Notes under the pieces: generated by a model
Database searches by the model: none
Told to the model about the DNA's origin: nothing
What the model saw: only the letters and a program-made list of their open reading frames with translations
Program-made: the position numbers and the translations under genes
Source of the DNA: Coix lacryma-jobi var. lacryma-jobi
Taxonomy: Eukaryota; Streptophyta; Magnoliopsida; Poales; Poaceae
Length of the DNA: 64,000 nt
Reading direction: 5' to 3'
NCBI GenBank assembly: GCA_009763385.1
Contig: CM019823.1
Location: forward strand, 92,143,104 to 92,207,103
Shown: one piece after another, positions 44,802-55,894 of the stretch
Layout: each line of letters starts with the position of its first letter
How positions within the stretch are numbered: the first letter of the stretch is position 1

Positions 44802-44924
44802 ATCTCCACCAAATTTCAAGACATAGAAAATACTAGTGTTGCTGATGTTTGATATACTAGTTTTTCGATGGAGACTGTTAAGTTGAACATCTACCTAGAA
44901 CATAAGTGTTACACTTTTTCACAA

Positions 44925-45002
44925 CTGAACAATGGACCACGTCTTGATTTGACAGTTTTGTGTCTGAACAATGGACCACGTCTTGATTTGACAGTTTTGT
45001 GT
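44925..45002 (-). repeat. 39-bp tandem duplication
   Basis: CTGAACAATGGACCACGTCT at 44925 and 44964, both running through TTGACAGTTTTGTGT. It lies in the 3' noncoding or RNase H-proximal part of the copia element. Confidence 0.9.
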
Positions 45003-45399
45003 GAAATAAGTTTGACCTAATTTCTTTAGTGATACTAGAGTGTCTAAAGGATCCCCTCTTGTTGGAGCATATAAGTCAAACTCCTGAGCCTTTCGTGAGT
45101 ATCTAAAGACTACCCAAATCTCATAGTGACTGGCAGTCGAGCTCATATAGGTGTCATCCTTGTAGGAAATTATGTAGGTCAATATCCCTGCTTAAATAAG
45201 CCACTCGGATCACATTAAGAAATTAATCAACCTGTCATACAATATAGGGAAAATAATACATTTCAAACGATTTGGACCTTAAAATAAAGGGTTTCTCCAT
45301 TGGTCAACCACTAGCTTGTTTCACCATCCTAGTTCACGGGATCTCCGACCAACCACTATGGAATGACCTCATGTGGGTCTCAAGCTCATCTCCCACGAT

Positions 45400-46900
45400 G
45401 CACCTTCTATCACATTGCATGACAGACCCTAGGTAAATTGATATGTCAGCTTCTCTACATAGTCCAATGCAATTACTCTGGAGTTTCTTAGTTTCCTGAG
45501 AACCTTCAACTGCCTTTTCACATGTCTTGTCGACTTCATGTTATCCTTTGAACTGTTCACTTTGATTATCATTGTCTGATTATCACAGTTCATGGAAATA
45601 GCCGGTATTAGTTTCTGAACTATCAGTAAATCCATAAGGAGTACACGAAGTCACTTAGCTTCAAGTGTGGCAATATCTAATGTTGTGAGTTATGTTTCCA
45701 TTTGACCTTGTTAAGATGGTTTGCTTGCAAGACTTCCATGAAATAGTGTCATGTCCAAGTGAGAATACATATCCACTTGTGGCGTAAATCTCATCAGCAT
45801 CAGTTATCTAGTTCGCATCACAATAACCTTGTATTACCTTTGGGTGCCTGGTATAGTGAATGTCATAGCTCACAATCCCTTTTAGATAGCGCAATATGCT
45901 TTGAAGAGCATGTCAATAATCATCTCCCGGTTTTGAAACAAAACGATTGAGTTTGCCCAGGACAAATGGGATGTTAGACCTCGTTGCGCCAGCTAAATAC
46001 ATAAGTGAGCCAATAATTTGAGATGCACTAGCTAAATACATAAGTGAGCCAATAATTTGAGAATATCTCAATTAATCATGTGCTATTCTTTAATTTTTTT
46101 ATTAATAGCATGCTTGGGTTGTAAAGAGTAGAAACAAGTTTGTAGCCACTTTCCCAAAGCGACTAAAAACCTTTTCCACATAGTGGGATCGCTGAAAAGT
46201 AACCCCATCATTGCCTTCTCTGAATAGCTTATATTAAGAATAACATCAACCTCTCCCAAATCATTCATCTCAAAATTATTAGACAAAAATTCCGTAACCC
46301 ACTTGATTACATCAAGGCTGGTCCCAAAGATCAATATGTCGTCAACATATAAACGCAAGATCACACGTTCACCCCACCAAACCAATAGTACACACATTCA
46401 TTAGCTTCATTCATAACAAAGTCGACAAATGTTTAAGTTTTGTCGAACTTCTCATGTCATTGCTTAGGTGCTTGTTTCAGGACATATAAGGACTTCAATA
46501 ATTTAAACACCATCCATTTTGGACCATTTTCTACAAACCCATCTGGCTGATCCATATAGATCTCCTCCAATAATTCTCCATATAGGAAAGCTGTCTTAGC
46601 GTCCATCCATCTGATGAATGAGAAGATCATGTGATGCTGCCAAGGAAAGTAACACTCAAATTGTGGTCAACTGAGTACCAGGTGAATAAGTATCGAAGAA
46701 ATATTCACCTTCTCTTTAGGTATAATCTTGACCATAAGCCTTGCTTTGTACCTCTCAGTAGTACCATCAGGTCTAAACTTTTTCTTGAACACCCATTTGC
46801 ATCCTATAGGTTTACACCCATAGACATAATAGAATTTATCTCACTCCGTACTCCTTCCTTCTAAAGGTCAACATCAGGAGAGGAATATGCCTCTTCAATG
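45400..46900 (-). pseudogene. Copia reverse transcriptase and RNase H remnants
   Basis: 46397-46083 contains ILRLYVDDILIFGTSLDVI, the intact YVDD active site, followed by FLSNNFEMNDLGEVDVIL. Further upstream (to about 46900) and downstream (to about 45400) RT and RNase H phrases are readable only in fragments. A 39-bp tandem duplication at 45991-46068 interrupts the region. The frame changes repeatedly, so no protein could be made. Confidence 0.75.
45991..46068 (-). repeat. 39-bp tandem duplication in the copia RT region
   Basis: AGCTAAATACATAAGTGAGC at 45991 and 46030, both running to CAATAATTTGAGA. Thirteen codons, frame-neutral. Confidence 0.9.
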
Positions 46901-47053
46901 GTTCTTGGTGTATCATCCACAAGGTACACAATGTAATCATCACCAAAAGTCTTTGTTGTCCTTTATCTCTAACTCTTTTGAGTTAGTACAATGTCATCCT
47001 CCTCAAGATTATACACATGGGGTTCCTCAAAATGTTCTATCGGAATAAATTGC

Positions 47054-47880
47054 TCATGGAAGTTCCATTATAGTACCAACATGCATATCAGGTACTATAG
47101 GTTTTATTATTAAGAACCTATACCCAACATTGTTAATAGCATAACCAAGGAATACACAGTCAACAGTTTTAGGTCGATGTTTGTGCTTCTGGTTAATTGG
47201 CACAATCACCTTGTCCAAACAACCCCAAGTGCGCAAATAAAAGAGTTTTATTTTTTTCTTCTCTTATTCCTCGAATGGTGTGATTTCTTTATTCTTTGTA
47301 GGAACTATATTCAGGACATGATACGCCATCAAAATAGCCTCACCCCACCATTTCTTAGATAGACCTGCTATCTCTAACATGACGTTAACCAACTCAACTA
47401 GAGTGGGGTCCTTTCTCTCATCAATTCTATTGGATTATGGTGAGCATGACGGTGTCCTCTCATGAATAATTCTATATTCCAGGTAGAATTCAGAAATTCA
47501 CTTGAAAATTATTCTGCACCGTGATCAGACCTTAACCGTTTAATTTTTCTCTCAAGTTGATTTTCTACTATAGTTTTATAGGCCTTAAAATAATACAACG
47601 TTTCATCTTTTAATTTTAATAAAAACACATAGAAAAATCTAGTACAATCATCTATAAAAGTCATGAAGTATCTTTTGCCACATTTAGTCAACTCGCCATT
47701 CATCTCGCTCAAATCAGAATGAACTAGTTCTAATGGTACCGTGTTTCTCGCCTCCGCAGCCTTATGAGGCTTACAAGGTTGTTTAGATTGCGCACACACA
47801 TGCCATTTAGAAAATTTGACTAAATTAAATTTTAGGATTAAATTCAGATTTGCTAGCCGTGATAAAGTTGTGAATGCCAA
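47054..47880 (-). pseudogene. Copia integrase remnants
   Basis: 47880-47509 has CKPHKAAEARNTVPLELVHSD (first catalytic Asp region) and YFMTFIDDCTRFFYVFLLK, then KIKRLRSDHGAE (second Asp), after which the frame breaks. 47236-47054 carries the C-terminal HRPKTVDCVFLGYAINN motif typical of copia integrase. The catalytic Glu segment between them is disrupted. Confidence 0.8.
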
Positions 47881-47959
47881 ATATTTGACTCATAAAAAAT
47901 AATAGCATTGTTCACAACCTTATTACAAATATCATCATGCAAAGATAAGTAGAACAAGC

Positions 47960-48358
47960 CTATGCAATCATTACATTTTTCAACAAATATCGGTACTTTG
48001 ACAGTACATATTTGTTTGACTCAAAGAAAATTACATAATCATCTCGACACAATTGAGAGTCGCTAACTAGATACCTTTTGATGGAGGGGGCATGTTGCAC
48101 ATACTTCAATAGCACCATTTTTCCCAAAGTGAACATCAGAATGACTGCACCAACGCCAAGAACACGTGCATGGGATCTGTTCCCCATCAGCAAGGTTCTA
48201 GTCCTACTGACCAGATAAGAAGTGAACAAAGAAGCATCGACATACACATGAATATTAGCTCCAGTGTCCATCCACCACTCAGGCAAATGACAGACTAGGA
48301 GAACAGTGGGTAATGAATTACCATACCCAGATGTTTCTCCTTTGAACCTCGCTAACAA
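47960..48358 (-). pseudogene. Copia aspartic protease
   Basis: EWWMDTGANIHVYVDASLF carries the protease active-site Asp-Thr-Gly. It is followed by LLMGNRSHARVLGVGAVIL and YVQHAPSIKRYLVS, a typical copia protease. The frame is open for 132 codons, then breaks before integrase. Confidence 0.8.
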
Positions 48359-48359
48359 C

Positions 48360-49180
48360 CATGTGTTACTAATCTCTTGTCTTGCTTAAGTTTACAGTCT
48401 GGACACACACTTTCCCAATGCTCATTGCTTCCGCAAATAAAGCAACCACTTTCTTTGTTCTTTTTCTTCTTAAAAGCGGTTATTTATTTAACCTTCTAGT
48501 TGTTATCTTTCGTGTTCTTCTTCTTATTATTACGAGATACATTATAGTTTTTCTTCTGTATCATGTTGGTTGCAGATGACTCAACTCTTTTTGGACGGTT
48601 GTCTATTGCTCTCGCTCTCTCCTCAATGTGAAGAGACCCAATAAGCCCAGCCACACTAAACTATGTCCCTTTTGTTCCAGGGAGGTAGCAAAATCCTTTC
48701 AAGAAAGTGATAGCTCTGTGAATATGTCACCGGCCACAAACTTGTCAGGTAAGGGACATGAAAATTGCTCGAGTTCTTTAGCCAGTGCCTCTATCTCATG
48801 AGCTTGTTGCACTACTAAAAACGGTTGCCAACCATTCTATAGTCATATAACTGCTCCATGATTGTACAACTCTTTACCACCGTCAAAACAATAAACTTTA
48901 CATCAAGTGCATCCCATAATTCTTTGTTAGTAGTGTATGTTACGTAAGAATCCTCGTATTTTTCAGCTAGAGTGCTTATCACGGTGCCTCAAAATAGGTT
49001 ATCGGCCGCCTCAAACGCTTCCTCCCCATCAAGAGAACTGTTCAGGATCCCCCATGTGACGTGATAGTAGTTCATAGCTGTCAACCACAAGATCACCTTA
49101 CTACGTCACCTCCTAAAATTTGATCCATCAAAACCATTTGGCTTCAAAGCAACAACAAAACCTCTACCAAAAAATTGCCC
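48360..49180 (-). pseudogene. Copia gag with CCHC knuckle, frameshifted
   Basis: On the minus strand a single zinc knuckle CFICGSNEHWESVC is encoded at about 48413-48455 (C-x2-C-x4-H-x4-C). The gag start region reads KPNGFDGSNFRR at about 49106-49145, directly inside the 5' LTR. The frame between them has several shifts. Confidence 0.65.
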
Positions 49181-49197
49181 ATAATTAGATTTTTGGA

Positions 49198-50060
49198 TCG
49201 ATAGAAGTTTAGGTATTTTCATGTTTAATTTAATCCAGAAATATACTAGTAAGTTCATGACAACAAATATATGCACGTGTAAACTACCAGTGGCAAATAC
49301 GATGAACATACTTCTCAAATTGATTAACACAAAAATCTTGCTGAATATATAAATAATAAGATTAGGAAAATACCCTGCGGAGGGACCCATGCTCATGGCA
49401 CTGATGGCTCCATGCGTACTAGTCGACATAGTGCGTTGCTCGAAGTCATGGACCACAGTCAATGCAGGACGATGTTCGTAGTGCAGTCTCTCAAACGTCG
49501 ACTAGAGAGAATAGCCGATCGCCGGGAAGAAGAGACAATCACCGAAGAGGATAGCTGATCGGACCGATAGAGAGCAATCGCGTTAGACGCTCCCCAAAAA
49601 CTTGATCGCCCGCACACCCGAGCAGGTATCTCACACATAGCGATGGTTCCGAGGCCTGCTCTCCCAACTCTCCGAGTGGAGTGAATCTAGATGGGGATGA
49701 CAGAGAGCAACACAAAAACAACGATGTGGTGTTCTTGGATCTCTCTCTTCTCTTACAAACAAGAGTTCTTTTTTTATGTAGCAACCATGGAATATGAAGA
49801 TGAATAGCCACACATGAAAAGATATCCATCATGGCATTGTCGGTTACCAGTAACATGTAAAACTTACAAATCAATTGTCCGTTACTAGTAACAGAAAACA
49901 TTAATACATTACATAATGATCATCATGCTCATAATACTCATCAGACCATAAGTTACGCTCGATAAAGGACCCAACAAATTACACCTAGCATTAACATTGT
50001 TCTTGAAATTTTCTTTGATTTAATTACTGAATAAATTGGAAAACCCAATTAAATCCAAGA
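49198..50060 (-). repeat. 5' LTR of the decayed copia element
   Basis: Partner of 43911-44801. Gag-like sequence begins within about 25 bp of its inner end and no TGGTATCAGAGC-type primer site lies between, so this junction has suffered a deletion. Confidence 0.8.
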
Positions 50061-50086
50061 ACGCTTGGGTCCGGCCATTCGGGCCT

Positions 50087-50765
50087 GTTGACACTCAAAA
50101 GTGTCATAAGCATATAATAAGGCTAGAAGACGTATTCGGTTCATAATATTTTGAAGCCAAATTCATCTTCAAATGCTTTGTATATAAAAGGTCGGATATT
50201 CTAAGCCAGATTGGTCTGGTCACTTGAATTATTTACTGTTGTAAGTATGTTCCAACCAGTTAGAAGATTTCCGACCAGGTGACACTGATTGGAAGCATTA
50301 AAATGGTGATAAATGCCAATTCGTAATCATTAAAGTGTCGATTTAAATATCTTTTCTTTGATTTCACTGGGATTATAGAGATTTGTTAATCGATTTAGTC
50401 GGTTTGGGCTATTATCTGCTGCATTAAGGCCCATTAAACCGGTTTAGTCGGTTTGAGAATCGGCCGAATCAGGTTTACCTTTTATAGTCCGGATTGGACT
50501 CTTGGATTCCATATTTCGATGATGTCCGGATAGGAAACTTGGAGATCGTATCTGAAGATGTTTCCTATTGGGATAAGACCAACCCCCTCTATATATATGA
50601 GAGGATTATGGACGATTGAGGTATCCAACCCTAATCGTCAAAATCAATCTACTATACCCTTTTACCCTTTTTCCTATCTACTTTGTTGTTCGACGCGTCT
50701 CCCGGCGAGATTTGGCGGTGTTCTAGGAAGCCTTGCTGGTCCTAGAGCAACCTCTACGTGCTTCT
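50087..50765 (+). repeat. Tat-family gypsy LTR, left part, cut by SIRE element A
   Basis: Starts TGTTGACACTCAAAAGTGTC and shares GTCGGATATTCTAAG, CCGACCAGGTGA, GAAACATCTTC (reverse), CCTCTATATATATGAGAGG and CTCCCGGCGAGATTTGGCG with the LTRs at 13479 and 31854, in opposite orientation. It stops at ACGTGCTTCT, where the related LTRs continue. The rest should lie beyond the right edge of the window. Confidence 0.85.
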
Positions 50766-52613
50766 TGAAGGACCGAGAATGCTACCAAAGGCGACCGGAG
50801 GGTGGGGGGGGTGAATGAGAGCTTCAATTTCTTTTCAGAAACTTTTAGCCACTGTCCCAAAAATCAACCCCGCGAGCGAAACACGGACTTGTTAGTGTCC
50901 ACGACCCTAGGGGTAGGGTGGATGCTTCCAAGAAGCACATCGAGACACTACACAATCCAAGAAGTCTAACGCAAAGACCGGAAATCAAAACCGACACCAG
51001 ACGAGCAAGCCACGAACAAAAACATGCTGATCAGAATTGATCGGACTCTAGTGAGCATCCGGTCTGTACAGAGCTGCTTCGGGAGCTCTTTGAGTTGGAC
51101 CGTACTCAAAGGGCCAGAGCGTCCGGTCACAACGTGAGCAGCGTCCGGTCAGCACAAACAGGCAATGAACAGTGCCCTCTGTGCGTCCGGTCACGAATCA
51201 ACCTAGCATCCGGTCAGAGTCTCACAGAACTGGACGCAAGGACATTCAACGACCGTACTCACTGGTCAGAGTCCGGTCACCCCGAGCCATGCACCCGGTC
51301 ATCCCAACTACGTGCTGTTCGCACACCGATTCGACTCGATCTCACCCAAAATGAAACCTCTGAGGTTCAAACTTGGTGAGAAGAGTCACAAGGATGATAG
51401 TGAGCTACTCCTAGGAGATCATGGCTCGAACCTATCTCCAAATCGATGAATCGAAGAAGTTCAGGGGAAGAGAAGAGAAAAGTCGATCCAAAACAAAAAC
51501 CAATCGATCTACTTGCTCGTGAGGTTTGAGTTGAATTCCTTCGATGAAAATGATCCCCTCACTGTAAAGAACAAGTAGCAACAAATGGAATCGAAAACGA
51601 ACAACCGTAGAGAGAGATCAATCGACGGAAAAAAATGTGGAGAAACAGTGAACGTCAAGAACAGCTCAAGAACACGAATCACCACCACAATTTCCAGCAA
51701 AAAATCGTCCCCACGAGGAGACAACGGGAATCCGGTCCTGTTTCCGCAAAATCCAAATACACAAAGGTATGATTCACCGTCTCTGCGGATCTCAGTAGAT
51801 ACATCAGGGATGTGGGAGAACAGGAAACCCTAAGTGAAAGTAGCAAATGGCTGAGATAGTTTGGAGGGAGGGGCTGCCTCTCCTAATAGAGCCTAATACA
51901 ATTATTCCCATTCTACCCCTACTCCTAATGAGCGAGCAGGCTAACCCTAGGGGTATTCCTGACCAACTCAGAGTTGATGTCGATTCGACGGCCACGCCCG
52001 CACATCAGGTAGCTTCGCCTCGACGCGACCTCACCGGATGCCGCCACGTGCCGCCACACGCCGTTCGTCCTTTTCACGGACCTCCCCCCCAGTTTTGAGG
52101 CCGAAACCGGGAAACCAGTCGTCCATCGCCTGAGTTTTGTGGCCCAAACTCAGAAACCCACCAGCACCCAGGTTTTGTGGCCCAAACCTAGAAATCATCC
52201 TCAGCCCGAGTTTTGTGGCCCAAACATGGAAACCGGCCGCACCTAGGTTTTGAGCCCAAACCTGGAAACCGTCCACTCGGTGGTTTTTCTGTGGCTCAAC
52301 CACCAAACCGATGCCGTAGAGGGATGCACCGCCCGTGCACCCCGTCCACCCACATGTCTTCACTTGTTGCTGTCCCAGGCTGTCAGCAACCACAACTGAT
52401 CCTCAGGCCATCGGTCCGTCAGTCCAAGCCTCACGTCCGCCCTTCACCGCTCTGGGTCCATCGGCACGACACGTCTCTACTTGACCTTCACCTTGCCTTC
52501 GATCACCGTCTCTGAGCTCGACACCTGCACAACACAAGCCAAAGAACATGCACATCATACCAGTTGACAATCACTCATCATCTCAAGATCCGGCATACAC
52601 CCATGTATCCGCA
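50766..52613 (-). repeat. 3' LTR of SIRE element A
   Basis: On the minus strand it starts TGCGGATACATGGG and ends CTCGGTCCTTCA. 1,848 bp. It contains an array of inverted CTCAAAACCTGG and CACAAAACTCGG words (52093-52300) and a second array of TCCGGTCA words (51045-51310), the latter not found in element B. It matches 55509-57665 in the terminal parts. Confidence 0.9.
51045..51320 (-). repeat. Array of GTCCGGTCA words in the element A LTR
   Basis: About eight copies of CATCCGGTC, CGTCCGGTCA or AGTCCGGTCA occur on the plus strand. They lie at the LTR position where element B has GCGGACAGTCCGC words instead. Confidence 0.85.
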
Positions 52614-53000
52614 ATCTCCCCCTTGATGAGTGCATTGTCAACTACCAACACAAATCATATGGAGTAGAAAGAAAGGAAGAAGGAAGCAAACTCAACCAAT
52701 CGACCAGAAGCGAAGCAAAACCATGAGAAGTCAAATGGAGTGAGCGAGACAACTTGGTTCCCAAAGACATGGGCAACGACTCGATGCAACCAAGCAAAGC
52801 AAAGCTAGCCCTCAAGAAGAGGCAGAATGGGCTCAACACCGCTAGCGAGAAATTCGGAGCAAAGCAATCAAAACTCGAATAAATCAGCTAGTCCCTCCAG
52901 AAAGAGGCAAAGGCTCAACACAACTAGCTGAAAAACCGCTCCAAACCAAATGAAAACTCGTCACAAACTAGCAAACTCCCCCTGGACATGAACTCCCCCT
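52611..53000 (-). promoter_or_regulatory. Polypurine tracts of SIRE element A
   Basis: On the minus strand AAGGGGGAGATTG abuts the LTR at 52614. Further tracts AAGGGGGAGT and AGGGGGAGT lie at about 52975-52998. This again shows the Sirevirus multiple-tract trait. Confidence 0.8.
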
Positions 53001-53031
53001 TCAATAGTGCACACCGCTAGGACATGATTTG

Positions 53032-54003
53032 TCAAGGTAGTGGATCACACGGCCCCCATGTAGTGGAAGAAGATGGGTCGGGGCCACGAGCAAACGTGGT
53101 CGAAGTTGATTCAATTGGCACAACAGGTGGAGGTAGTGCTGGATCATCAATCCCTTCAGCACCTTCTTCCTCATCATCAAAAAGAGGTTCGCCAACCTCA
53201 TGATCACCTACACGCTCAAATCTAGAAGAAGGACAATGCATGGTCTCGTCGAAGGTGACATCGGATGTCTCCATGACTCGGTTAGTATCAAGGTTAAGTA
53301 CACGATATGCACGAGTATGATTACCATAACCCAAAAATACACCGTCAGAAGAGCGAGACTCAAACTTGTCCAAATTACCTTTCTTGAGTATAAAACAGTG
53401 GCAACCAAAAACTCTAAAATAACTCACTTTGGGTTGCTTCCCAAATCGCAACTCATAAGAAGTCTTCTTCAAGAAAGCACGAAGAAAAATGCGATTGGAA
53501 ATATAGCATGCAGTGTTTATAGCCTTGGCCCAATATCGCCTAGGAGTCCTATGCTCATCGAGCATCGTCCTGGCCATCTCTACAAGGGTCTGATTTTTTC
53601 TCTCTACAACACCATTTTGTGGCGGTGTGTAGGGGGAAGAAAACTGATGTTCTAAATCCAAAGAGTCACAAAACCTTTCCAAATCCAAATTCATAAACTC
53701 AGAACCATTATCGCTACGAATAGCTCTCATTGAGTTCTTAGGGAACTCGTTCTGAAGTCGTAAAATCAGATTGCGAGTAAAAGAGAAAGTCTCAGTTTTC
53801 TCATCTAAAAAGAAAATCCATGAATATCTCGAGAAGTCATCAACAACAACAAGCACATACCACTTTCCCCCAACCGAGCTCACCCGAGCCAGACCAACAA
53901 GGTCCATGTGCAAAAGCTCTCCAGGGCGCTTAGTCATGACCTGAGTCACTGGATGGTGGGGGAGCTGCAACCATTTTCCCAAGTCTACAAGAATGGCAAA
54001 CAA
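53032..54003 (-). CDS. Copia (SIRE) integrase, long open frame
   Basis: Minus-strand open frame of 323 codons. Catalytic residues are all present: Asp in LLHMDLVGLARV, Asp in AIRSDNGSEF and Glu in GVVERKNQTLVEMA. The C-terminal SSDGVFLGYGNHTRAYRV motif follows, then an acidic linker (DDEEEGAEGIDDPALPPP) and a stop after GPCDPLP. The zinc-binding N-terminus is in another frame upstream (54343-53930) because of an extra C in a run at about 53945. The body looks functional, but it lacks RT and RNase H downstream. Confidence 0.85.
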   Translation of the reverse strand: MFAILVDLGKWLQLPHHPVTQVMTKRPGELLHMDLVGLARVSSVGGKWYVLVVVDDFSRYSWIFFLDEKTETFSFTRNLILRLQNEFPKNSMRAIRSDNGSEFMNLDLERFCDSLDLEHQFSSPYTPPQNGVVERKNQTLVEMARTMLDEHRTPRRYWAKAINTACYISNRIFLRAFLKKTSYELRFGKQPKVSYFRVFGCHCFILKKGNLDKFESRSSDGVFLGYGNHTRAYRVLNLDTNRVMETSDVTFDETMHCPSSRFERVGDHEVGEPLFDDEEEGAEGIDDPALPPPVVPIESTSTTFARGPDPSSSTTWGPCDPLP

Positions 54004-54540
54004 GATCCTTCTCCATGGATAACTTGGGAAATCCTCGGATTAGGCCAAGTGAGCTAAGTCTTGCAAGCAAGTCGAAGCTCAGGTGCCCAAGTCTCCTATG
54101 CCACTTCCAAAGATCAGAGGAAGAGGGTCCAGCCAAAAGGCAACGAGAGATGCCAAAAGACTCCGAGAAATTCACACGAAAGACTTTCCCAAAGGGCGAA
54201 TTCAAACACACAAGATTGCCCTGAGGATCTAAAATACGACTGAGATTTGGCTTAAAACGAATCTCATAGTCATCCTCAAAAAGTTGCGAAACAAAAAGAA
54301 TGTTAAAATGCAAGTTCGAAACAAGAGCAACATCACGTAACACAGAGTGCTCATTAACTCACATAGAACCACGGGATAGCACCTTACCTTTGCTATTGTC
54401 ACCGAAGGTAATAAACTCCTGTCCGGTGACTGGACTAAGATTGGAGAACCACTTGGAGTTTCCAGTCATATGCCTTGAGCATCCGGAATCCACCAACCAA
54501 ACGTTCTCCAATCGTCTTACCTACATCAATAAAAAGACAT
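53930..54540 (-). pseudogene. SIRE protease and integrase zinc region (element A)
   Basis: Reads VDSGCSRHMTGNSKWFSNLS (protease Asp-Ser-Gly) at about 54470-54520. After a stop comes SVLRDVALVSNLHFNILFVSQL, then the integrase HHCC elements WHRRLGHLSFDLLARL and VCHSCRLGKM. It runs out of frame at the C run near 53945. Confidence 0.8.
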
Positions 54541-54547
54541 AGGGTGA

Positions 54548-55508
54548 GCATAGGTCCAACACTGGGGTGAGTAAAATGGGAAGTCTACCAGTGTTGTCCC
54601 GGCTGCTCAAAAGAACGGTTAGTAGAAAAACCATTCCTAGCACGCCTACGGGGAAAGCGATCACCACGCAAAGGAAAACGTGGTCCACTAAGGGAAGAAC
54701 GTCCATCGCGATAGTCAAAACGCGGTGGGGGGTAACGCTCAACAGCAAAGCCACTGCCACGGGGTCCATAGCCTACAAAAGTAGGATCCCGTCGGGCAAA
54801 ACCTCCTTGTGGCCTAGGATCTTGAGTCACTGGACCTCTAGACCTAGCAACCCTCCTTTGAACCTTCGGCGCATGTACATCATGGAAAGGATGGTACATG
54901 TCCGAGTTGTTCATCTCCTTTGCACGACGCTCCTCTCTCTTGCGCCGAAAGCAAAACTCCCTCAAGTGTCCATCTCTCCCAAAGTGCTCACAGTGGTACC
55001 TCACCTCTCTCATAGGGGGTTGTTGGTACTCAAGGTATTGGGTGTGGATCAATTGGTTCTTTTGTGGCATGAGCTCCTCTTGGATAATGGCATGGTGTCT
55101 AGCTTGTTCCTCAGGTGGTTTGGTTTCGGAGCCCATGTTTGTTTCTTGGGTGGAGCTCTAGGAGGTTCCACAAACACTCCATCTTTGGTGTTAGGCTTGA
55201 GAGGCTCTTTCGGTGGAATCTTGGTTAATTTGGGAGTAGTGGTGGAGTTGGGTTTCTCACTCGGCTTAAGACCACTAAACTCACCAATCTTCCCGAAAGA
55301 GGTAGCACACTCTACACCTTGAGCAAAGCCAACACCTGGACCTCCAGCAGCACGCTTGAATTGAGCGATCATCATCCCAAACTGTGGCTCACCACAAGAC
55401 ACCCATGACAAGATGGTCCGAAGGTATGTGTATTCTTCCTCGGTTTGCATCTTGTCATGCTTCACATTCGCAATCTCCATCTCCAAACCCTCACACAAGG
55501 CACACCTA
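54548..55508 (-). pseudogene. SIRE gag C-terminal part (element A)
   Basis: 55508-55049 reads CEGLEMEIANVKHDKMQTEEE and MMIAQFKRAAGGPGVGFA. 55136-54585 reads YHCEHFGRDGHLREFCFRRK, a single CCHC-like knuckle, and an Arg/Gly/Pro-rich tail. The frame changes at about 55060 and a TAG stands at 54585. At 55508 the sequence is replaced by the LTR of element B. Confidence 0.8.
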
Positions 55509-55894
55509 TGCGGATACATGGGTGTATGCCGAGTCTCTGAGTGATGAGTGATTGTCAACTGGGATAATGCGCATGTTCTTTGGCTTGTGTTGTGCAGGTG
55601 GCGAGCACGGATATAGTGATCAGAGGCAAGGTGAAGGTCAAGTAGAGACGTGCCGTGCCGATGGACCGGGAGCGGTGAAGGGCGGACGTGAGGCTTGGAC
55701 TGAGGGACCGGTGGCCCGAGGATCAGCTGTGGCGGCTGACACCCTGGGACAGCGACGAGCGAAGACTTGCGGGCACAGTGTTGCTTGGGTCGAGGACTTG
55801 GGGACACGTGTCGGTGGACGGGGTGCACGGGCGGTGCATCCCCTCTACAGCTTCGGTTTGGTGGTAGAGCCAGAGAAAAACCATCGGGTGGACG

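Larger units (their letters stand above)
43911..50060 (-). mobile_element. Decayed Ty1/copia retrotransposon
   Basis: Minus-strand element with LTRs 43911-44801 and about 49198-50060. Flanking 5-mers ATGCT (43906-43910) and ACGCT (50061-50065) differ by one transition, compatible with an aged target duplication. The inside has gag with a zinc knuckle, protease, integrase, RT and RNase H in copia order, broken by many shifts and stops. The purine tract next to the 3' LTR (TTTGGTGGAGAT on the minus strand at 44802) is intact. A tRNA-Met primer site beside the 5' LTR is not visible. Confidence 0.85.
50766..55508 (-). mobile_element. SIRE element A, RT-less and interrupted by element B
   Basis: Minus strand. 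3' LTR 50766-52613, multiple purine tracts to about 53000, then integrase, protease and the C-terminal part of gag. It ends at 55508, where element B is inserted. After integrase (GPCDPLP at 53032) there is no RT or RNase H: the sequence jumps directly to the 3' noncoding region, so about 1.7 kb present in element B is missing. It is inserted in a Tat LTR with probable duplication CTTCT at 50761-50765. The 5' part is expected right of the window. Confidence 0.88.
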
